A stretch of 64,000 bases of DNA from the NCBI RefSeq assembly GCF_010974825.1, contig NZ_JAAILA010000003.1, positions 310,001 to 374,000 on the forward strand, given 5' to 3'. Within the stretch, counting starts at the first letter, position 1. Every line of letters begins with the position of its first letter. Both the position numbers and the translations under genes were made by a program. The DNA comes from Aeromonas rivipollensis. Lineage in GTDB: Bacteria > Pseudomonadota > Gammaproteobacteria > Enterobacterales > Aeromonadaceae. This document shows, piece by piece, positions 17,105 through 28,188 of the stretch. Below the pieces are notes generated by a model. It was not told the DNA's origin and did not search any database. It saw only the letters and a list, made by a program, of their open reading frames with translations.

Positions 17105-18511
17105 ATGTTTAAACTGCTCGAACAGGTCCGGATCCCCACCCTGGACCTGCCGGTCGAAGCCCGGCGCAAGCTCTGGTTCAAGCCATTCATGCAATCTTAT
17201 CTGGTTGTATTCATTGGCTATCTGACCATGTATCTGATCCGCAAGAACTTCAACATCGCCCAGAACGACATGATCCAGGAGTACGGTCTCTCCATGACCG
17301 AGCTTGGTATGATAGGCCTCGGCTTCTCCATCACCTACGGGGTGGGCAAGACGGTCGTCTCCTACTATGCCGACGGCAAGAACACCAAGCAGTTCCTGCC
17401 GCTGATGCTGATCCTCTCCGCCCTCTGCATGCTGGGCTTCAGTGCCAGCATGGGGGGCACGGGTTTTAGCCTCTACTTCATGATCTTCTTCTATGCCCTG
17501 AGCGGCTTCTTCCAGAGCTGTGGTGGCTCTTGCAGTTACTCCACCATCACCAAGTGGACTCCCCGCAACAAGCGCGGCACCTACCTCGGCATGTGGAACC
17601 TCTCCCACAACGTGGGCGGCGCCGGGGCGGCCGGTGTGGCGCTGTTCGGTGCCAACTACCTGTTCGATGGCAACGTGCTCGGCATGTTTATCTTCCCGTC
17701 CGTCATCGCCCTCATCGTCGGCTTTATCGGCCTGCGTTTTGGCAGCGACTCGCCGGAAGCCTATGGTCTGGGCAAGGTAGAGGAGCTGTTTGACGAAGTC
17801 GCGAGCGAAGAGGACATAGCCACCGAAGAGCAGAAGTTGACCAAGGGTCAGATCTTCGTGAAGTACGTGCTGATGAACAAGGTGATCTGGCTGCTCTGCT
17901 TTGCCAACATCTTCCTCTACGTGGTGCGCATCGGCATCGACCAGTGGTCCACCGTCTACGCCCACCAGGAGCTCGGCTTCTCCAAGGAAGTCGCCATCCA
18001 GGGCTTCACCTTCTTCGAAGTGGGCGCCCTGGTCGGCACCCTGATGTGGGGTTATCTCTCGGATCTGGCCAACGGTCGCCGTGGTCTGGTGGCCTGTGTG
18101 GCACTGGCGCTGATTATCGCCACTCTGGGTCTCTACCAGCATGCCACCACCCAGTTCATGTTCCTGGGCTCTCTGTTCCTGCTGGGCTTCCTGGTGTTTG
18201 GTCCGCAACTGCTGATCGGCGTGGCCGCCGTGGGCTTCGTGCCCAAGCAGGGGATCAGCGTGGCCGATGGGGTCAAGGGCACCTTCGCCTACCTCATCGG
18301 TGACAGCTTCGCCAAGCTGGGTCTGGGCATGATCGCCGACGGCACCCCCATCTTCGGCCTGACCGGCTGGACTGGTACCTTCGCGGCGCTGGACATGGCC
18401 GCCGCCGCTTGCCTGGTGCTAATGGCCTGCGTGGCCGTGGCCGAGGAGCGCAAGATACGCCGCATCAAGCGGGAACTGAAAGCCGCCGAGCTGGCCACCC
18501 AGTCCGCCTGA
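17105..18511 (+). CDS. uhpT: Hexose-6-phosphate:phosphate antiporter UhpT
   Basis: A 468-residue MFS organophosphate:phosphate antiporter close in length and sequence to E. coli UhpT (463). It has about 12 transmembrane helices, the family stretch [15 protein letters not shown] in helix 1, [20 protein letters not shown], the [16 protein letters not shown] substrate region, and [20 protein letters not shown]. It exchanges external hexose phosphates for internal phosphate. UhpT and GlpT share this fold; the UhpT call rests on overall similarity. It has its own long upstream region with CRP-like and palindromic sites and its own terminator. Its placement between PTS genes fits a sugar-phosphate uptake zone. 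Confidence 0.88.
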   Translation: MFKLLEQVRIPTLDLPVEARRKLWFKPFMQSYLVVFIGYLTMYLIRKNFNIAQNDMIQEYGLSMTELGMIGLGFSITYGVGKTVVSYYADGKNTKQFLPLMLILSALCMLGFSASMGGTGFSLYFMIFFYALSGFFQSCGGSCSYSTITKWTPRNKRGTYLGMWNLSHNVGGAGAAGVALFGANYLFDGNVLGMFIFPSVIALIVGFIGLRFGSDSPEAYGLGKVEELFDEVASEEDIATEEQKLTKGQIFVKYVLMNKVIWLLCFANIFLYVVRIGIDQWSTVYAHQELGFSKEVAIQGFTFFEVGALVGTLMWGYLSDLANGRRGLVACVALALIIATLGLYQHATTQFMFLGSLFLLGFLVFGPQLLIGVAAVGFVPKQGISVADGVKGTFAYLIGDSFAKLGLGMIADGTPIFGLTGWTGTFAALDMAAAACLVLMACVAVAEERKIRRIKRELKAAELATQSA

Positions 18512-18545
18512 TAACAGCAACACATTTCACTCCGTAGTGTGCATT

Positions 18546-18574
18546 CGGCCCGCCTTTCTGGCGGGCCGTTTTTT
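18546..18574 (+). terminator. Terminator of uhpT
   Basis: Stem CGGCCCGCC / GGCGGGCCG with loop TTTCT, followed by TTTTTT. Confidence 0.85.
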
Positions 18575-18737
18575 CATGCAAAGCGCCAAGCGCCTGCCAA
18601 TGACCCCATCTCTGCTCACCCCTTGCGCAGCCAAGGCCTGTGGGCGCGGCCAAGATCCCACTTTCACCCCTCACCTTTGGCAAACCCGCGCGCTTGGCGC
18701 TATCTTGTGGCCCCATCCCCACTTGCCTAGAGAGCCC

Positions 18738-19043
18738 ATGAAGATCCTCGCCGTCACCGCCTGCCCCACCGGCATCGCCCACACCTACATGGCCGCAGAG
18801 GCGCTGCAAACCGCCGCCGACAAGCTGGGACTGAAAATCAAGGTGGAGACCCAGGGCGCCATGGGACTGGAGAACGTGCTGACCGCCCGGGACATCGCCA
18901 GCGCGGATCTGGTGCTCATCGCCTCCGACATCGAGATAGAGCAGAAGGAGCGCTTCCTCGGCTGCACAGTGCGCCAGGTATCCCTGGAGTCCGTGCTGCT
19001 GGACGCCGCCGCCGTGCTCAAAGCCGCCACCCCCGGCGCCTGA
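18738..19043 (+). CDS. Stand-alone PTS fructose-like EIIB protein
   Basis: A 102-residue single-domain EIIB protein of the fructose family, with phospho-cysteine 9 in VTACPTGIAHTY and the downstream KVETQGAMGLENVL typical of the fold. It passes a phosphate from an EIIA to an incoming sugar on a separate EIIC. No EIIC gene is adjacent, so it must serve a permease elsewhere, perhaps one of the two full permeases in this region. The ATG at 18738 is where the domain begins. The stop codon is immediately followed by the ATG of the HPr-like/EIIA gene, so the two are co-translated. Confidence 0.85.
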   Translation: MKILAVTACPTGIAHTYMAAEALQTAADKLGLKIKVETQGAMGLENVLTARDIASADLVLIASDIEIEQKERFLGCTVRQVSLESVLLDAAAVLKAATPGA

Positions 19044-19811
19044 ATGCTCCGCCGCGAGCTCACCTTCTGCTGCCACCAGGGCTTGACCATCACCCAGGCC
19101 AAGCAGCTCTGTCGACTGGCCGGGCTGTTCAAATCCCAGATCCTCTTCATCAACATCAGCCGTCGCCAGCGGGCAGAGGCGAGCAGCCAGCTCGCCCTGC
19201 TCACCCTGGCTACCCAGCCCGGGGATCTCTGCCAGCTGCTCATCGAAGGGCTGGATGCGGAGCTCGCCCACATGGCCTTCACCTGCTGGTGCGTGGAGCT
19301 GGGCCAGCCGCTGGGGCGCCCCGCCACCTCGGCCCGGGCCGAGCAGCGTCTCGCCGCCGCCCTGCCCGACTACGGCTTTTCCCTCGCCCAGCTCGGCCAC
19401 AGCTCGGCGCCCCTCGACAAGGCGCTGGCGTTGCAGGTCCTGGTGGATCTGCTGCCAGGGGAGCGGGTGCGTGACAGAGCCGCGCTGGAGCAGGCCATAG
19501 CAGCGCGGGAACAACTCGCCGCCACCATCATCCGGCCCGGCCTTGCCATGCCCCATGTGATCTGCCCCGCCATCACCAAACCCGCCCTCTCGCTGCTTGG
19601 CTGCGATGAGCCCATCGACTGGGGATCGGCGCTCGGGCCTGTGCAGACCATCATATTGCTGGCCATTCCGGCCGGACTGGCCCCCGAGCAGTTGCGCCCC
19701 CTCACCCGGCTGGCCCGCGCCCTGATGGACGAGGTGGTCAGCACGGCGCTGCTGCACGCAAGCTCGGCCCCCGCCCGTCAGGCCATCGTCATCGACAGCC
19801 TGCTGAGCTGA
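19044..19811 (+). CDS. Fusion of a degenerate HPr-like domain and a PTS EIIA domain
   Basis: A 255-residue protein. Residues 1 to about 85 follow the HPr fold, but the active-site motif GLHTRPA is replaced by GLTITQA, so the phosphorylatable histidine and its partner arginine are both absent. Residues about 110-255 form a type-2 EIIA domain with an apparent phospho-histidine at 171 (PGLAMPHV). Normal diphosphoryl-transfer proteins such as FruB link EIIA to an active FPr. Here the HPr-like part probably docks or regulates instead of carrying phosphate. It is coupled to the upstream EIIB gene with no intergenic gap. It may have a regulatory role similar to PTS-Ntr proteins. Confidence 0.75.
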   Translation: MLRRELTFCCHQGLTITQAKQLCRLAGLFKSQILFINISRRQRAEASSQLALLTLATQPGDLCQLLIEGLDAELAHMAFTCWCVELGQPLGRPATSARAEQRLAAALPDYGFSLAQLGHSSAPLDKALALQVLVDLLPGERVRDRAALEQAIAAREQLAATIIRPGLAMPHVICPAITKPALSLLGCDEPIDWGSALGPVQTIILLAIPAGLAPEQLRPLTRLARALMDEVVSTALLHASSAPARQAIVIDSLLS

Positions 19812-19921
19812 GAGGCACTGCAAGGGCAGATCGCTCGGCTCATCGCCCCCAGGGCGAGCCCGTCCCCGATGACCCACGACAGGCGCCTCCGTGATACACT
19901 CCGGCATCCCCTGTTTTTGGT

Positions 19922-20878
19922 ATGCATGCGATGAAACCTGCCCGTCCCCGCCTCTCCCTCTCCGGCCGCACCAGCGCCGCTGGCCGCCCCACACAGGATG
20001 AGGCCCACAAGCCCGGCCTTGCCCGCTCACGGGCCGGTACCCGGCAGGCGGGCGACGCCAGAGTGGCGGGGCAAAAACCAGAGGTGGCACCGGCAGATCG
20101 CAAGCTCTTGCTGCTGAACAAGCCCTATATGGTGCTCTGCCAGTTCACCGACGAGGCGGGGCGCGAAACCCTCAAGGATTACATCAAAGAGCCCGGCATC
20201 TATGCCGCAGGGCGGCTCGACCGCGACAGCGAGGGGCTCTTGCTGCTCACCAACGACGGCAAGCTGCAGGCGCGCCTCACCCAGCCGGGGGAGAAGACCC
20301 CCAAGACCTACTGGGTGCAGGTGGAAGGCATACCGAACGAAGAGAAACTGGCCGCTCTGCGCGCCGGGGTCGAGCTCAACGACGGCATGACACTGCCCGC
20401 CGGGGCGCGGATTATGGACGAACCCGAGCTGTGGCCGCGCAACCCGCCCATACGGATGCGCAAGGAGATCCCCACCAGCTGGCTCGAGATAAAAATTGTG
20501 GAGGGGCGCAATCGTCAGGTGAGGCGCATGACGGCCCATATAGGCCACCCCACATTGCGCCTCATCCGCTACGCCATCGGCGACTGGACCTTGGGTAACT
20601 GGCAAGAAGACGGTCTGGCACCCGGCCAGAGCCACAGCCTGCCCGCCCCCGAGCTGGCACCGGCCAGGCGCCAGCCGTCATCACCCCGAGCGAGTGGCAG
20701 CGCAGCCAAACCGGCAGGCGAAGCCCCGCGCCGGGCGAGCCAGCCCCAGCATCGGGACAAGCCGCGCGGCACGGGCAAACCCGGATCACCCACGGCGGGC
20801 GAGAACAAACCCCGCAGCAGCGGCCGGGGCACGGCCCGCCGACCCGCCCGTCATCCCGGCGACAAGGAGTCATCATGA
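19922..20878 (+). CDS. rluE: 23S rRNA pseudouridine(2457) synthase RluE
   Basis: An RsuA/RluB/E/F-family pseudouridine synthase that modifies 23S rRNA. The core (about 58-245) includes the catalytic aspartate motif [16 protein letters not shown] and the conserved [20 protein letters not shown]. Unlike the compact E. coli protein it has a basic, low-complexity N-terminus and a long Pro/Ala/Arg/Lys-rich C-terminal tail (about 250-318), which may add RNA affinity. A second ATG at 19931 is an alternative start. The stop overlaps the ATG of nudJ, matching the E. coli gene order rluE-nudJ-mnmA-hflD-purB. Confidence 0.9.
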   Translation: MHAMKPARPRLSLSGRTSAAGRPTQDEAHKPGLARSRAGTRQAGDARVAGQKPEVAPADRKLLLLNKPYMVLCQFTDEAGRETLKDYIKEPGIYAAGRLDRDSEGLLLLTNDGKLQARLTQPGEKTPKTYWVQVEGIPNEEKLAALRAGVELNDGMTLPAGARIMDEPELWPRNPPIRMRKEIPTSWLEIKIVEGRNRQVRRMTAHIGHPTLRLIRYAIGDWTLGNWQEDGLAPGQSHSLPAPELAPARRQPSSPRASGSAAKPAGEAPRRASQPQHRDKPRGTGKPGSPTAGENKPRSSGRGTARRPARHPGDKESS

Positions 20879-21342
20879 TCGAACACCCGCCCCTGCAGAG
20901 TCGCCTGACGGTGGCCGCCCTGGTGCACTGGCAGGGTCGCTTCCTGCTGGTGGAAGAGGAGATCAAGGGGCAGCGCCGCTTCAACCAGCCCGCCGGCCAC
21001 GTGGAGCCGGGCGAGAACCTGATCGAGGCGGCCTGCCGCGAACTGAAAGAGGAGACTGGGCTGACTGCCGCACCCAGCGCCTGGCTCGGGGTCTATCTCT
21101 ACAAACCGGCGGACAGCGAGGCCACCTTCGTGCGCACCGCCGTCATCTTCGACCTTGAAAAGGCGCCGGGTCAGCACCATCCAGAGGATCCCGACGGCGA
21201 TGTGCTGGCCTGCCACTGGCTCACCCTGGCGGAGATAGCCGAGTGCAAACCGGCCCTGCGCAGCCCCCTGGTGTGGCAGTGCATCCAGGATTATCTGGGG
21301 GGCACTCGCCTGCCCCTGTCGGCGCTCAAGGCCTTTATCTGA
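20875..21342 (+). CDS. nudJ: Nudix hydrolase NudJ (thiamine pyrophosphate/nucleotide phosphatase)
   Basis: A 155-residue Nudix protein. The Nudix box GX5EX7REUXEEXGU is intact within [20 protein letters not shown] followed by TGL. E. coli NudJ hydrolyses nucleoside di- and triphosphates and HMP-pyrophosphate. The ATG overlaps the rluE stop (ATGA). In E. coli it lies between rluE and mnmA, as here, which supports the specific name. Confidence 0.9.
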   Translation: MIEHPPLQSRLTVAALVHWQGRFLLVEEEIKGQRRFNQPAGHVEPGENLIEAACRELKEETGLTAAPSAWLGVYLYKPADSEATFVRTAVIFDLEKAPGQHHPEDPDGDVLACHWLTLAEIAECKPALRSPLVWQCIQDYLGGTRLPLSALKAFI

Positions 21343-21352
21343 GAACCTGCCT

Positions 21353-21490
21353 ACGATCTTGCTGCGAGGCCGTGATCAAGGCTCATGTGCTGCTCGCTTG
21401 TTTGTAATCAGGAAAGCTCATGTGTATTTACACACTCCGGTTCCTGCGCTGCTCTTTACCGAGCTTCCGACCTCTCGTGACAGCTCCTGA
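21353..21490 (-). repeat. ERIC-like repeat, copy A (upstream of mnmA)
   Basis: About 138 bp that, read on the minus strand, aligns almost throughout with the repeat at 23413-23553. Shared blocks include GAGAGG(T/C)CGGAAG, CAGCGCAGG, ACCGGAGT, and a long identical block beginning CAAGCGAGCAGCACATGAGC and running on to ACGGCCTCGCA. The centre has the GGAGT..TA-N-TA..ATGAG imperfect palindrome characteristic of enterobacterial repetitive intergenic consensus elements. It fills most of the 319-nt gap between nudJ and mnmA. Confidence 0.75.
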
Positions 21491-21661
21491 ACAGGCCATT
21501 TAGGATCATTTGGCACCATTTATTTCATCATGGTGCCGACAAACAGAAAAACGATTTCCCGTCGCCGGGCTCCCGAGGGGAACGGCGGCAGGGAGATGTG
21601 ACCGGGGGCGCAAAACTCTGGTAGAATACGCCCCGTTTAAACGAACTGGTAACTTCGACTA

Positions 21662-22768
21662 ATGACAGACAACAGCCAAATCAAGGTGATCGTCGGCATG
21701 TCCGGCGGCGTGGATTCTTCCGTCTCGGCCTACCTGCTCCAGCAGCAGGGTTATCAGGTCGAAGGCTTGTTCATGAAGAACTGGGAAGAAGACGACACGG
21801 ACGAGTACTGCTCCGCCTCCCAGGATTTGGCTGATGCCAAGGCCGTCTGCGACAAGCTGGGCATGAAGCTGCACACCATCAACTTCGCCGCCGAGTACTG
21901 GGACAACGTGTTCGAGCACTTCCTGGAAGAGTACAAGGCGGGGCGCACCCCGAACCCGGATATCCTGTGCAACAAGGAGATCAAGTTCAAGGCGTTCCTC
22001 GAGTTTGCCGCCGAAGAGCTGGGTGCCACCTACATCGCCACCGGCCACTATGTGCGCCGTGACGACAGCACTGGCCGCCCGCGCCTGCTGCGCGGTCTCG
22101 ACAACAACAAGGATCAGAGCTACTTCCTCTACACCCTGAGCGAAGCCCAGGTGGGTCAGAGCCTGTTCCCGGTCGGGGATCTGGAGAAGCCGGAGGTGCG
22201 CCGCATCGCCGAGCAGCTCGAGCTCATCACCGCCAAGAAGAAGGACTCCACCGGTATCTGCTTTATCGGTGAGCGCAAGTTCAAGGACTTCCTGGCCAAG
22301 TTCCTGCCCGCCCAGCCCGGCCCCATCGAAACCGTGGATGGCAAGGTCATTGGCGAGCACCAGGGCCTGATGTATCACACCCTGGGCCAGCGCAAGGGGC
22401 TCGGCATCGGCGGCATGAAGGATGCGACCGAAGAGGCCTGGTACGTGGTGGACAAAGAGGTGGAGCGCAACACGCTAGTGGTGGCGCAAGGGGAGCATCC
22501 CCGCCTCTACTCCGATGGCCTGATCGCGAGCCAATTGCACTGGGTGGATCGCACCCCGATCCGGGCGCCGCTTCGCTGCACCGTCAAGACCCGTTACCGC
22601 CAGCAGGACATCCCCTGCCTCATCCAGCCCATCGACGACGAGACCATCAGGGTCATCTTCGACGAGAAACAGGCTGCGGTGACCCCGGGTCAGTCCGCCG
22701 TCTTCTATGACGGGGAAGTCTGCCTGGGCGGCGGCATCATAGAACAGCGTTTCAGCCATCCGGTTTGA
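21662..22768 (+). CDS. mnmA: tRNA-specific 2-thiouridylase MnmA
   Basis: A 368-residue enzyme that thiolates U34 of tRNA-Lys, Glu and Gln in the cytoplasm, with sulfur delivered through the Tus relay. The ATP-pyrophosphatase loop SGGVDSS is at 14-20, the first catalytic cysteine is at 103 ([12 protein letters not shown]), and the persulfide cysteine is at 200 ([10 protein letters not shown]). Length and motifs are those of the full family. It is followed 23 nt later by hflD as in E. coli. Confidence 0.97.
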   Translation: MTDNSQIKVIVGMSGGVDSSVSAYLLQQQGYQVEGLFMKNWEEDDTDEYCSASQDLADAKAVCDKLGMKLHTINFAAEYWDNVFEHFLEEYKAGRTPNPDILCNKEIKFKAFLEFAAEELGATYIATGHYVRRDDSTGRPRLLRGLDNNKDQSYFLYTLSEAQVGQSLFPVGDLEKPEVRRIAEQLELITAKKKDSTGICFIGERKFKDFLAKFLPAQPGPIETVDGKVIGEHQGLMYHTLGQRKGLGIGGMKDATEEAWYVVDKEVERNTLVVAQGEHPRLYSDGLIASQLHWVDRTPIRAPLRCTVKTRYRQQDIPCLIQPIDDETIRVIFDEKQAAVTPGQSAVFYDGEVCLGGGIIEQRFSHPV

Positions 22769-22791
22769 ATCCTTAACAGAAGGCAGCAGAC

Positions 22792-23403
22792 GTGAGCGAC
22801 AAATTCCAAGACAGAACAATGGCTTTCGCCGGCATCTGCCAGGCGGCCTATCTGGTGCAAAAAGTGGCCCGTGACGGCAGCTGCGACGAGGCCTCCCTGC
22901 GCGAGAGCCTGCAAAGCGTGCTGGTGACCGATCCCAAGCAGCCGCTGGAAGTGTTCGGCAGCCACCTCGCCATCCGCGACGGCTACCGCGCTCTGGTGGA
23001 GCAGCTGGGGGCCGACGGCAGCCAGAAGAACGCCGAGCTGACCCGCTACGTGGTGAGCCTGATTGCGCTGGAGCGCAAGCTGGCCAAGCGCAAGGACATT
23101 CTCAACATGCTGGGGGAGCGGATCGGACAGATCGGCCGCCAGCAACAGCATTTCGATCTGCTCGACGAGCAGATCCTGGCCAACATGGCGAGCATCTACA
23201 GCGATCTTATCAGCCCAATTGGCCCCAGGATCCAGGTAGCGGGTACCCCGCTGTTCCTGCAGCAGCCCCTGGTGCAGCACAAGGTGCGCGCCCTGCTGCT
23301 GGCAGGCATCCGTGCCGCCGTGCTGTGGCGCCAGCTTGGCGGCAGCCGTACCCAGATCATCTTCGCTCGCAAGAAGATGGTGGAACTGGCCAAACGTTTT
23401 TAA
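22792..23403 (+). CDS. hflD: High-frequency lysogenization protein HflD
   Basis: A 203-residue helical, membrane-associated protein. In E. coli it binds lambda CII and affects the choice between lysis and lysogeny. The start is GTG with AAGG upstream. Motifs such as RTMAFAGICQAAYLVQ and the conserved C-terminal helices support the family. Its place between mnmA and purB is conserved. Its cellular role apart from phage is not established. Confidence 0.9.
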   Translation: MSDKFQDRTMAFAGICQAAYLVQKVARDGSCDEASLRESLQSVLVTDPKQPLEVFGSHLAIRDGYRALVEQLGADGSQKNAELTRYVVSLIALERKLAKRKDILNMLGERIGQIGRQQQHFDLLDEQILANMASIYSDLISPIGPRIQVAGTPLFLQQPLVQHKVRALLLAGIRAAVLWRQLGGSRTQIIFARKKMVELAKRF

Positions 23404-23412
23404 GAATCGGCT

Positions 23413-24964
<1,552 letters not shown>

Positions 24965-24982
24965 GCGGCTAAACCGAACCGG

Positions 24983-25023
24983 CGGGGGCTCTGTCATGAC
25001 GGCAGGGCCCCCGTTGATTTTGG
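24983..25023 (+). terminator. Terminator of purB
   Basis: A long GC-rich stem (GGGGGCTCTGTC pairing with GGCAGGGCCCCC through G-U pairs) is followed by GTTGATTTT. Confidence 0.65.
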
Positions 25024-25116
25024 CCCATTCGATAGCGTCGTAGACTATCGGGCCATTTCAGAGCCCTTGCCCAAGCCAAGTTTGGGCAAGATCTCTCACA
25101 AGATACGAGAAGCACC

Positions 25117-26247
25117 ATGTACGAACTCAATCTGGATATTGCCCACTTCCTCGAGCATTACTGGCAGAAGCGCCCTCTCCTCATCAAGGGCGGCTTCAAA
25201 GACTTTCAGGATCCCATCAGCCCGGACGAGCTGGCGGGCCTGGCCATGGAGGAGGTCATCGAATCCCGCCTGGTGACCCGTTTCGACGGCAAGTGGGAGG
25301 CTGCCCACGGCCCCTTCGAGTCTTATGATCACCTGGGGGAAGAGAACTGGACTGTGCTGGTGCAGGCCTGCAACCACTGGGCCCCCGAGGTGCACGAGCT
25401 GGCGCTGCCGTTCCAGTTCATCCCGGGCTGGCGCTTTGACGATGTGATGGTGAGCTTCTCCACCCCTCACGGCGGTGTCGGCCCCCACATCGACAACTAC
25501 GACGTCTTCATCACCCAGGGCCAGGGCAAGCGTCACTGGCGGGTCGGCGATGCCAATCCCCTCAACGAATTTGCCGCCCACGCCGCCCTGCTGCACTGCG
25601 AGCCGTTCGAGGCGATCATCGACGTCATCATGGAGCCGGGCGACATCCTCTACATTCCGCCCGGATTCCCTCACGAGGGCTACGCCATCGAGCCCTCCCT
25701 GAACTTCTCCGTGGGTTTCCGGGCACCGGACGCCAAGGCGCTCATCTCGTCGTTTGCCGATCACCTGATCGACAACGATCTGCGCACCGAGCGTTACGGC
25801 GATGCAGACCTCAAGCCCCGCGCCCGTCACGGCGAAATTCAGCCCCATGAGCTGCACCGCCTGCGGGAGCTGATGCAGCAGGCCCTGGATGACGAGACCC
25901 TGTTCAAGGAGTGGTTCGGCACCATGATCTCCGAGGCCAAGCACGATCTGGACGTGAGCCCCATGGAGCCTGACTACAGCGCCGAGGAAGTGGCCGACCT
26001 GCTGACCCAGGGCGAGCCCGCCATCAAGGTGCCCGGGCTGCGCTCTGTCTGGTTCAGCGGCGAGAGCCGTAGCTGCTACATCGACGGCGAGGCCTGGACC
26101 CTGCCGAGCGACGATGCAGCCGCCATTTCGCTCTTGTGCGACAAGGACATCATCACCCAGGCCGACATGGTGGAGCTCGCCGATCAGGCCGGCTTCCTGC
26201 AACTGCTGACCCGTCTCATCAACCGCGGTTACTGGTTCTTCGGCTAA
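25117..26247 (+). CDS. roxA: 50S ribosomal protein uL16 arginine 3-hydroxylase (RoxA/YcfD)
   Basis: A 376-residue JmjC/cupin 2-oxoglutarate and Fe(II)-dependent oxygenase that hydroxylates an arginine of ribosomal protein uL16. The metal triad is His124 and Asp126 (GPHIDNYDVF) and His186 (FPHEGYAI). A C-terminal winged-helix region follows, as in E. coli YcfD (373 residues). E. coli has phoPQ between purB and roxA; here they are adjacent, so phoPQ is absent at this site. Confidence 0.92.
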   Translation: MYELNLDIAHFLEHYWQKRPLLIKGGFKDFQDPISPDELAGLAMEEVIESRLVTRFDGKWEAAHGPFESYDHLGEENWTVLVQACNHWAPEVHELALPFQFIPGWRFDDVMVSFSTPHGGVGPHIDNYDVFITQGQGKRHWRVGDANPLNEFAAHAALLHCEPFEAIIDVIMEPGDILYIPPGFPHEGYAIEPSLNFSVGFRAPDAKALISSFADHLIDNDLRTERYGDADLKPRARHGEIQPHELHRLRELMQQALDDETLFKEWFGTMISEAKHDLDVSPMEPDYSAEEVADLLTQGEPAIKVPGLRSVWFSGESRSCYIDGEAWTLPSDDAAAISLLCDKDIITQADMVELADQAGFLQLLTRLINRGYWFFG

Positions 26248-26627
26248 GACTGCGCAACAGGCGCGCCGCCTGCCCGGGCGACGCGCCTGGTCGGACGCTG
26301 ACGCCTCTCCTGCGTTGTTGCAGCCCAATGACTACACTGGGTGACGGCCAGAGGGGGAAAGGGGCCCAGGTTCCCTCGCTGGCGGTCTCATCCCTTGTTG
26401 GTCATTTAACTACATGGGAGCAGGCCATCGAGGGGGCGAGAAATGGGAACCAAATGGCCTCACTCGCGGAAAATCAATTATTTTAGCCCCTAAAATCAGC
26501 TGTGAGCGAAAACGTTATCTTTCAAATTGAGGCGTTTTTAGCTCAAAACGTTGTTTCTGGATCATAAAAAGTATCCAAAAACTGGTGTATATTGCACGGC
26601 GGAAACTCCTTAACCATGAAGACTGAC
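26248..26627 (+). promoter_or_regulatory. pykF upstream region with two AAAACGTT motifs
   Basis: This 380-nt gene-free region becomes AT-rich near pykF. AAAACGTT occurs at 26509-26516 and 26545-26552, 36 bp apart, each resembling the centre of a Cra/FruR-type site (TGAAACGTTTCA). A TATATT (26588-26593) could be the -10 box. Cra controls pykF in E. coli, so these are candidate operators, but neither matches the consensus well. Confidence 0.35.
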
Positions 26628-28040
26628 ATGAAAAAGACCAAAATCGTCTGCACCATAGGTCCCAAGACCGAATCCAAAGAAATGCTCGGCAAGATGCTCG
26701 ACGCCGGCATGAACGTCATGCGCCTGAACTTCTCTCACGGTGATTACGAAGAGCACGGCACCCGTATCCGCAACCTGCGTGAAGTGATGGCCGAGACCGG
26801 CAAGCACGCAGCCATCCTGCTGGATACCAAGGGTCCGGAAATCCGTACCATGAAGCTGGAAGGTGGCAACGATGTCTCTCTGGTCGCCGGCCAGACCTTC
26901 ACCTTCACCACCGACCAGACAGTGGTTGGCAACAAGGACAAAGTCGCCGTGACCTACGCCGGCTTCGCCAACGACCTGCGCGTCGGCAACCGCATCCTGG
27001 TGGATGACGGCCTGATCGGTCTGGACGTCATCGAGATCACCGAGCGTGAAGTCATCTGCAAGGTGCTGAACAACGGTGATCTGGGCGAGAACAAGGGCGT
27101 CAACCTGCCGGGCGTCTCCATCAAGCTGCCGGCCCTGGCCGAGAAAGACAAGCGTGACCTCATCTTCGGTTGCGAGCAGGGCGTGGACTTCGTTGCCGCC
27201 TCCTTCATCCGCAAGAAAGAAGACGTGCTGGAAATCCGTGAGCACCTGAAGGCCCACGGTGGCGAGAACATCCAGATCATCTCCAAGATCGAAAACCAGG
27301 AAGGCCTGGACAACTTCGACGACATCCTGGCTGTCTCCGACGGCATCATGGTTGCTCGTGGCGACATGGGTGTGGAAATTCCGGTTGAAGAAGTGATCTT
27401 CGCCCAGAAGATGATCATCACCAAGTGCAACAAGGCACGTAAAGTGGTCATCACCGCCACCCAGATGCTGGATTCCATGATCAAGAACCCGCGTCCGACC
27501 CGCGCCGAAGCCGGTGACGTGGCGAACGCCATCCTGGATGGTACCGACGCCGTCATGCTGTCCGGCGAATCCGCCAAGGGCAAGTACCCGCTGGAAGCCG
27601 TGACCATCATGGCCACCATCTGCGAGCGTACCGACGCCGTGATGCCGTCCAACCTGTCTGCTGCCAACGACAGCAACAAGCTGCGCATCACCGAAGCCGT
27701 GTGCAAGGGTGCGGTCGAGACCTCCGAGAAGCTGGATGCCCCGCTGATCGTGGTTGCCACCGAAGGCGGCAAGTCTGCCAAGGCCATTCGCAAGTACTTC
27801 CCGAAAGCCTGGATCCTGGCCATCACCACCAACAAGAAAACTGCTGCCCAGCTGGTCCTGACCAAGGGTGTGGTTGCTCACGTGGTTGACAGCATCGCCT
27901 CTACCGACGATTTCTATCGCATCGGCAAAGAAGCGGCACTGCAAAGCGGCATGGGCCTGAAGGGTGACGTGGTCGTCATGGTCTCCGGTGCCCTGGTACC
28001 GAGCGGTACCACCAACACCGCCTCCGTTCACGTACTCTAA
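26628..28040 (+). CDS. pykF: Pyruvate kinase I (fructose-1,6-bisphosphate-activated type)
   Basis: A 470-residue enzyme of the same length as E. coli PykF and very similar throughout. It converts phosphoenolpyruvate and ADP to pyruvate and ATP. Visible landmarks are [12 protein letters not shown] at the N-terminus, the active-site helix [18 protein letters not shown], the signature [16 protein letters not shown] and the C-terminal [11 protein letters not shown]. The start at 26628 gives the family's usual N-terminus; an in-frame ATG at 26616 would add four residues. A strong terminator follows. Confidence 0.97.
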   Translation: MKKTKIVCTIGPKTESKEMLGKMLDAGMNVMRLNFSHGDYEEHGTRIRNLREVMAETGKHAAILLDTKGPEIRTMKLEGGNDVSLVAGQTFTFTTDQTVVGNKDKVAVTYAGFANDLRVGNRILVDDGLIGLDVIEITEREVICKVLNNGDLGENKGVNLPGVSIKLPALAEKDKRDLIFGCEQGVDFVAASFIRKKEDVLEIREHLKAHGGENIQIISKIENQEGLDNFDDILAVSDGIMVARGDMGVEIPVEEVIFAQKMIITKCNKARKVVITATQMLDSMIKNPRPTRAEAGDVANAILDGTDAVMLSGESAKGKYPLEAVTIMATICERTDAVMPSNLSAANDSNKLRITEAVCKGAVETSEKLDAPLIVVATEGGKSAKAIRKYFPKAWILAITTNKKTAAQLVLTKGVVAHVVDSIASTDDFYRIGKEAALQSGMGLKGDVVVMVSGALVPSGTTNTASVHVL

Positions 28041-28056
28041 TCAGTCTTGAACCGAT

Positions 28057-28087
28057 AAAACGGCGCCTTGGGGCGCCGTTTTTTTTA
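28057..28087 (+). terminator. Terminator of pykF
   Basis: The stem ACGGCGCC / GGCGCCGT, with flanking A and T runs, ends in eight T residues. Confidence 0.9.
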
Positions 28088-28188
28088 TCTCTCCCCCCTG
28101 CTGCCTCTCTCGCGCCGGTGCTAGAATCCACGCGGATTTCCCCCCAGTGGGAAACCTCCCGAATCTCGCATAATCACCCGGACGTTTT

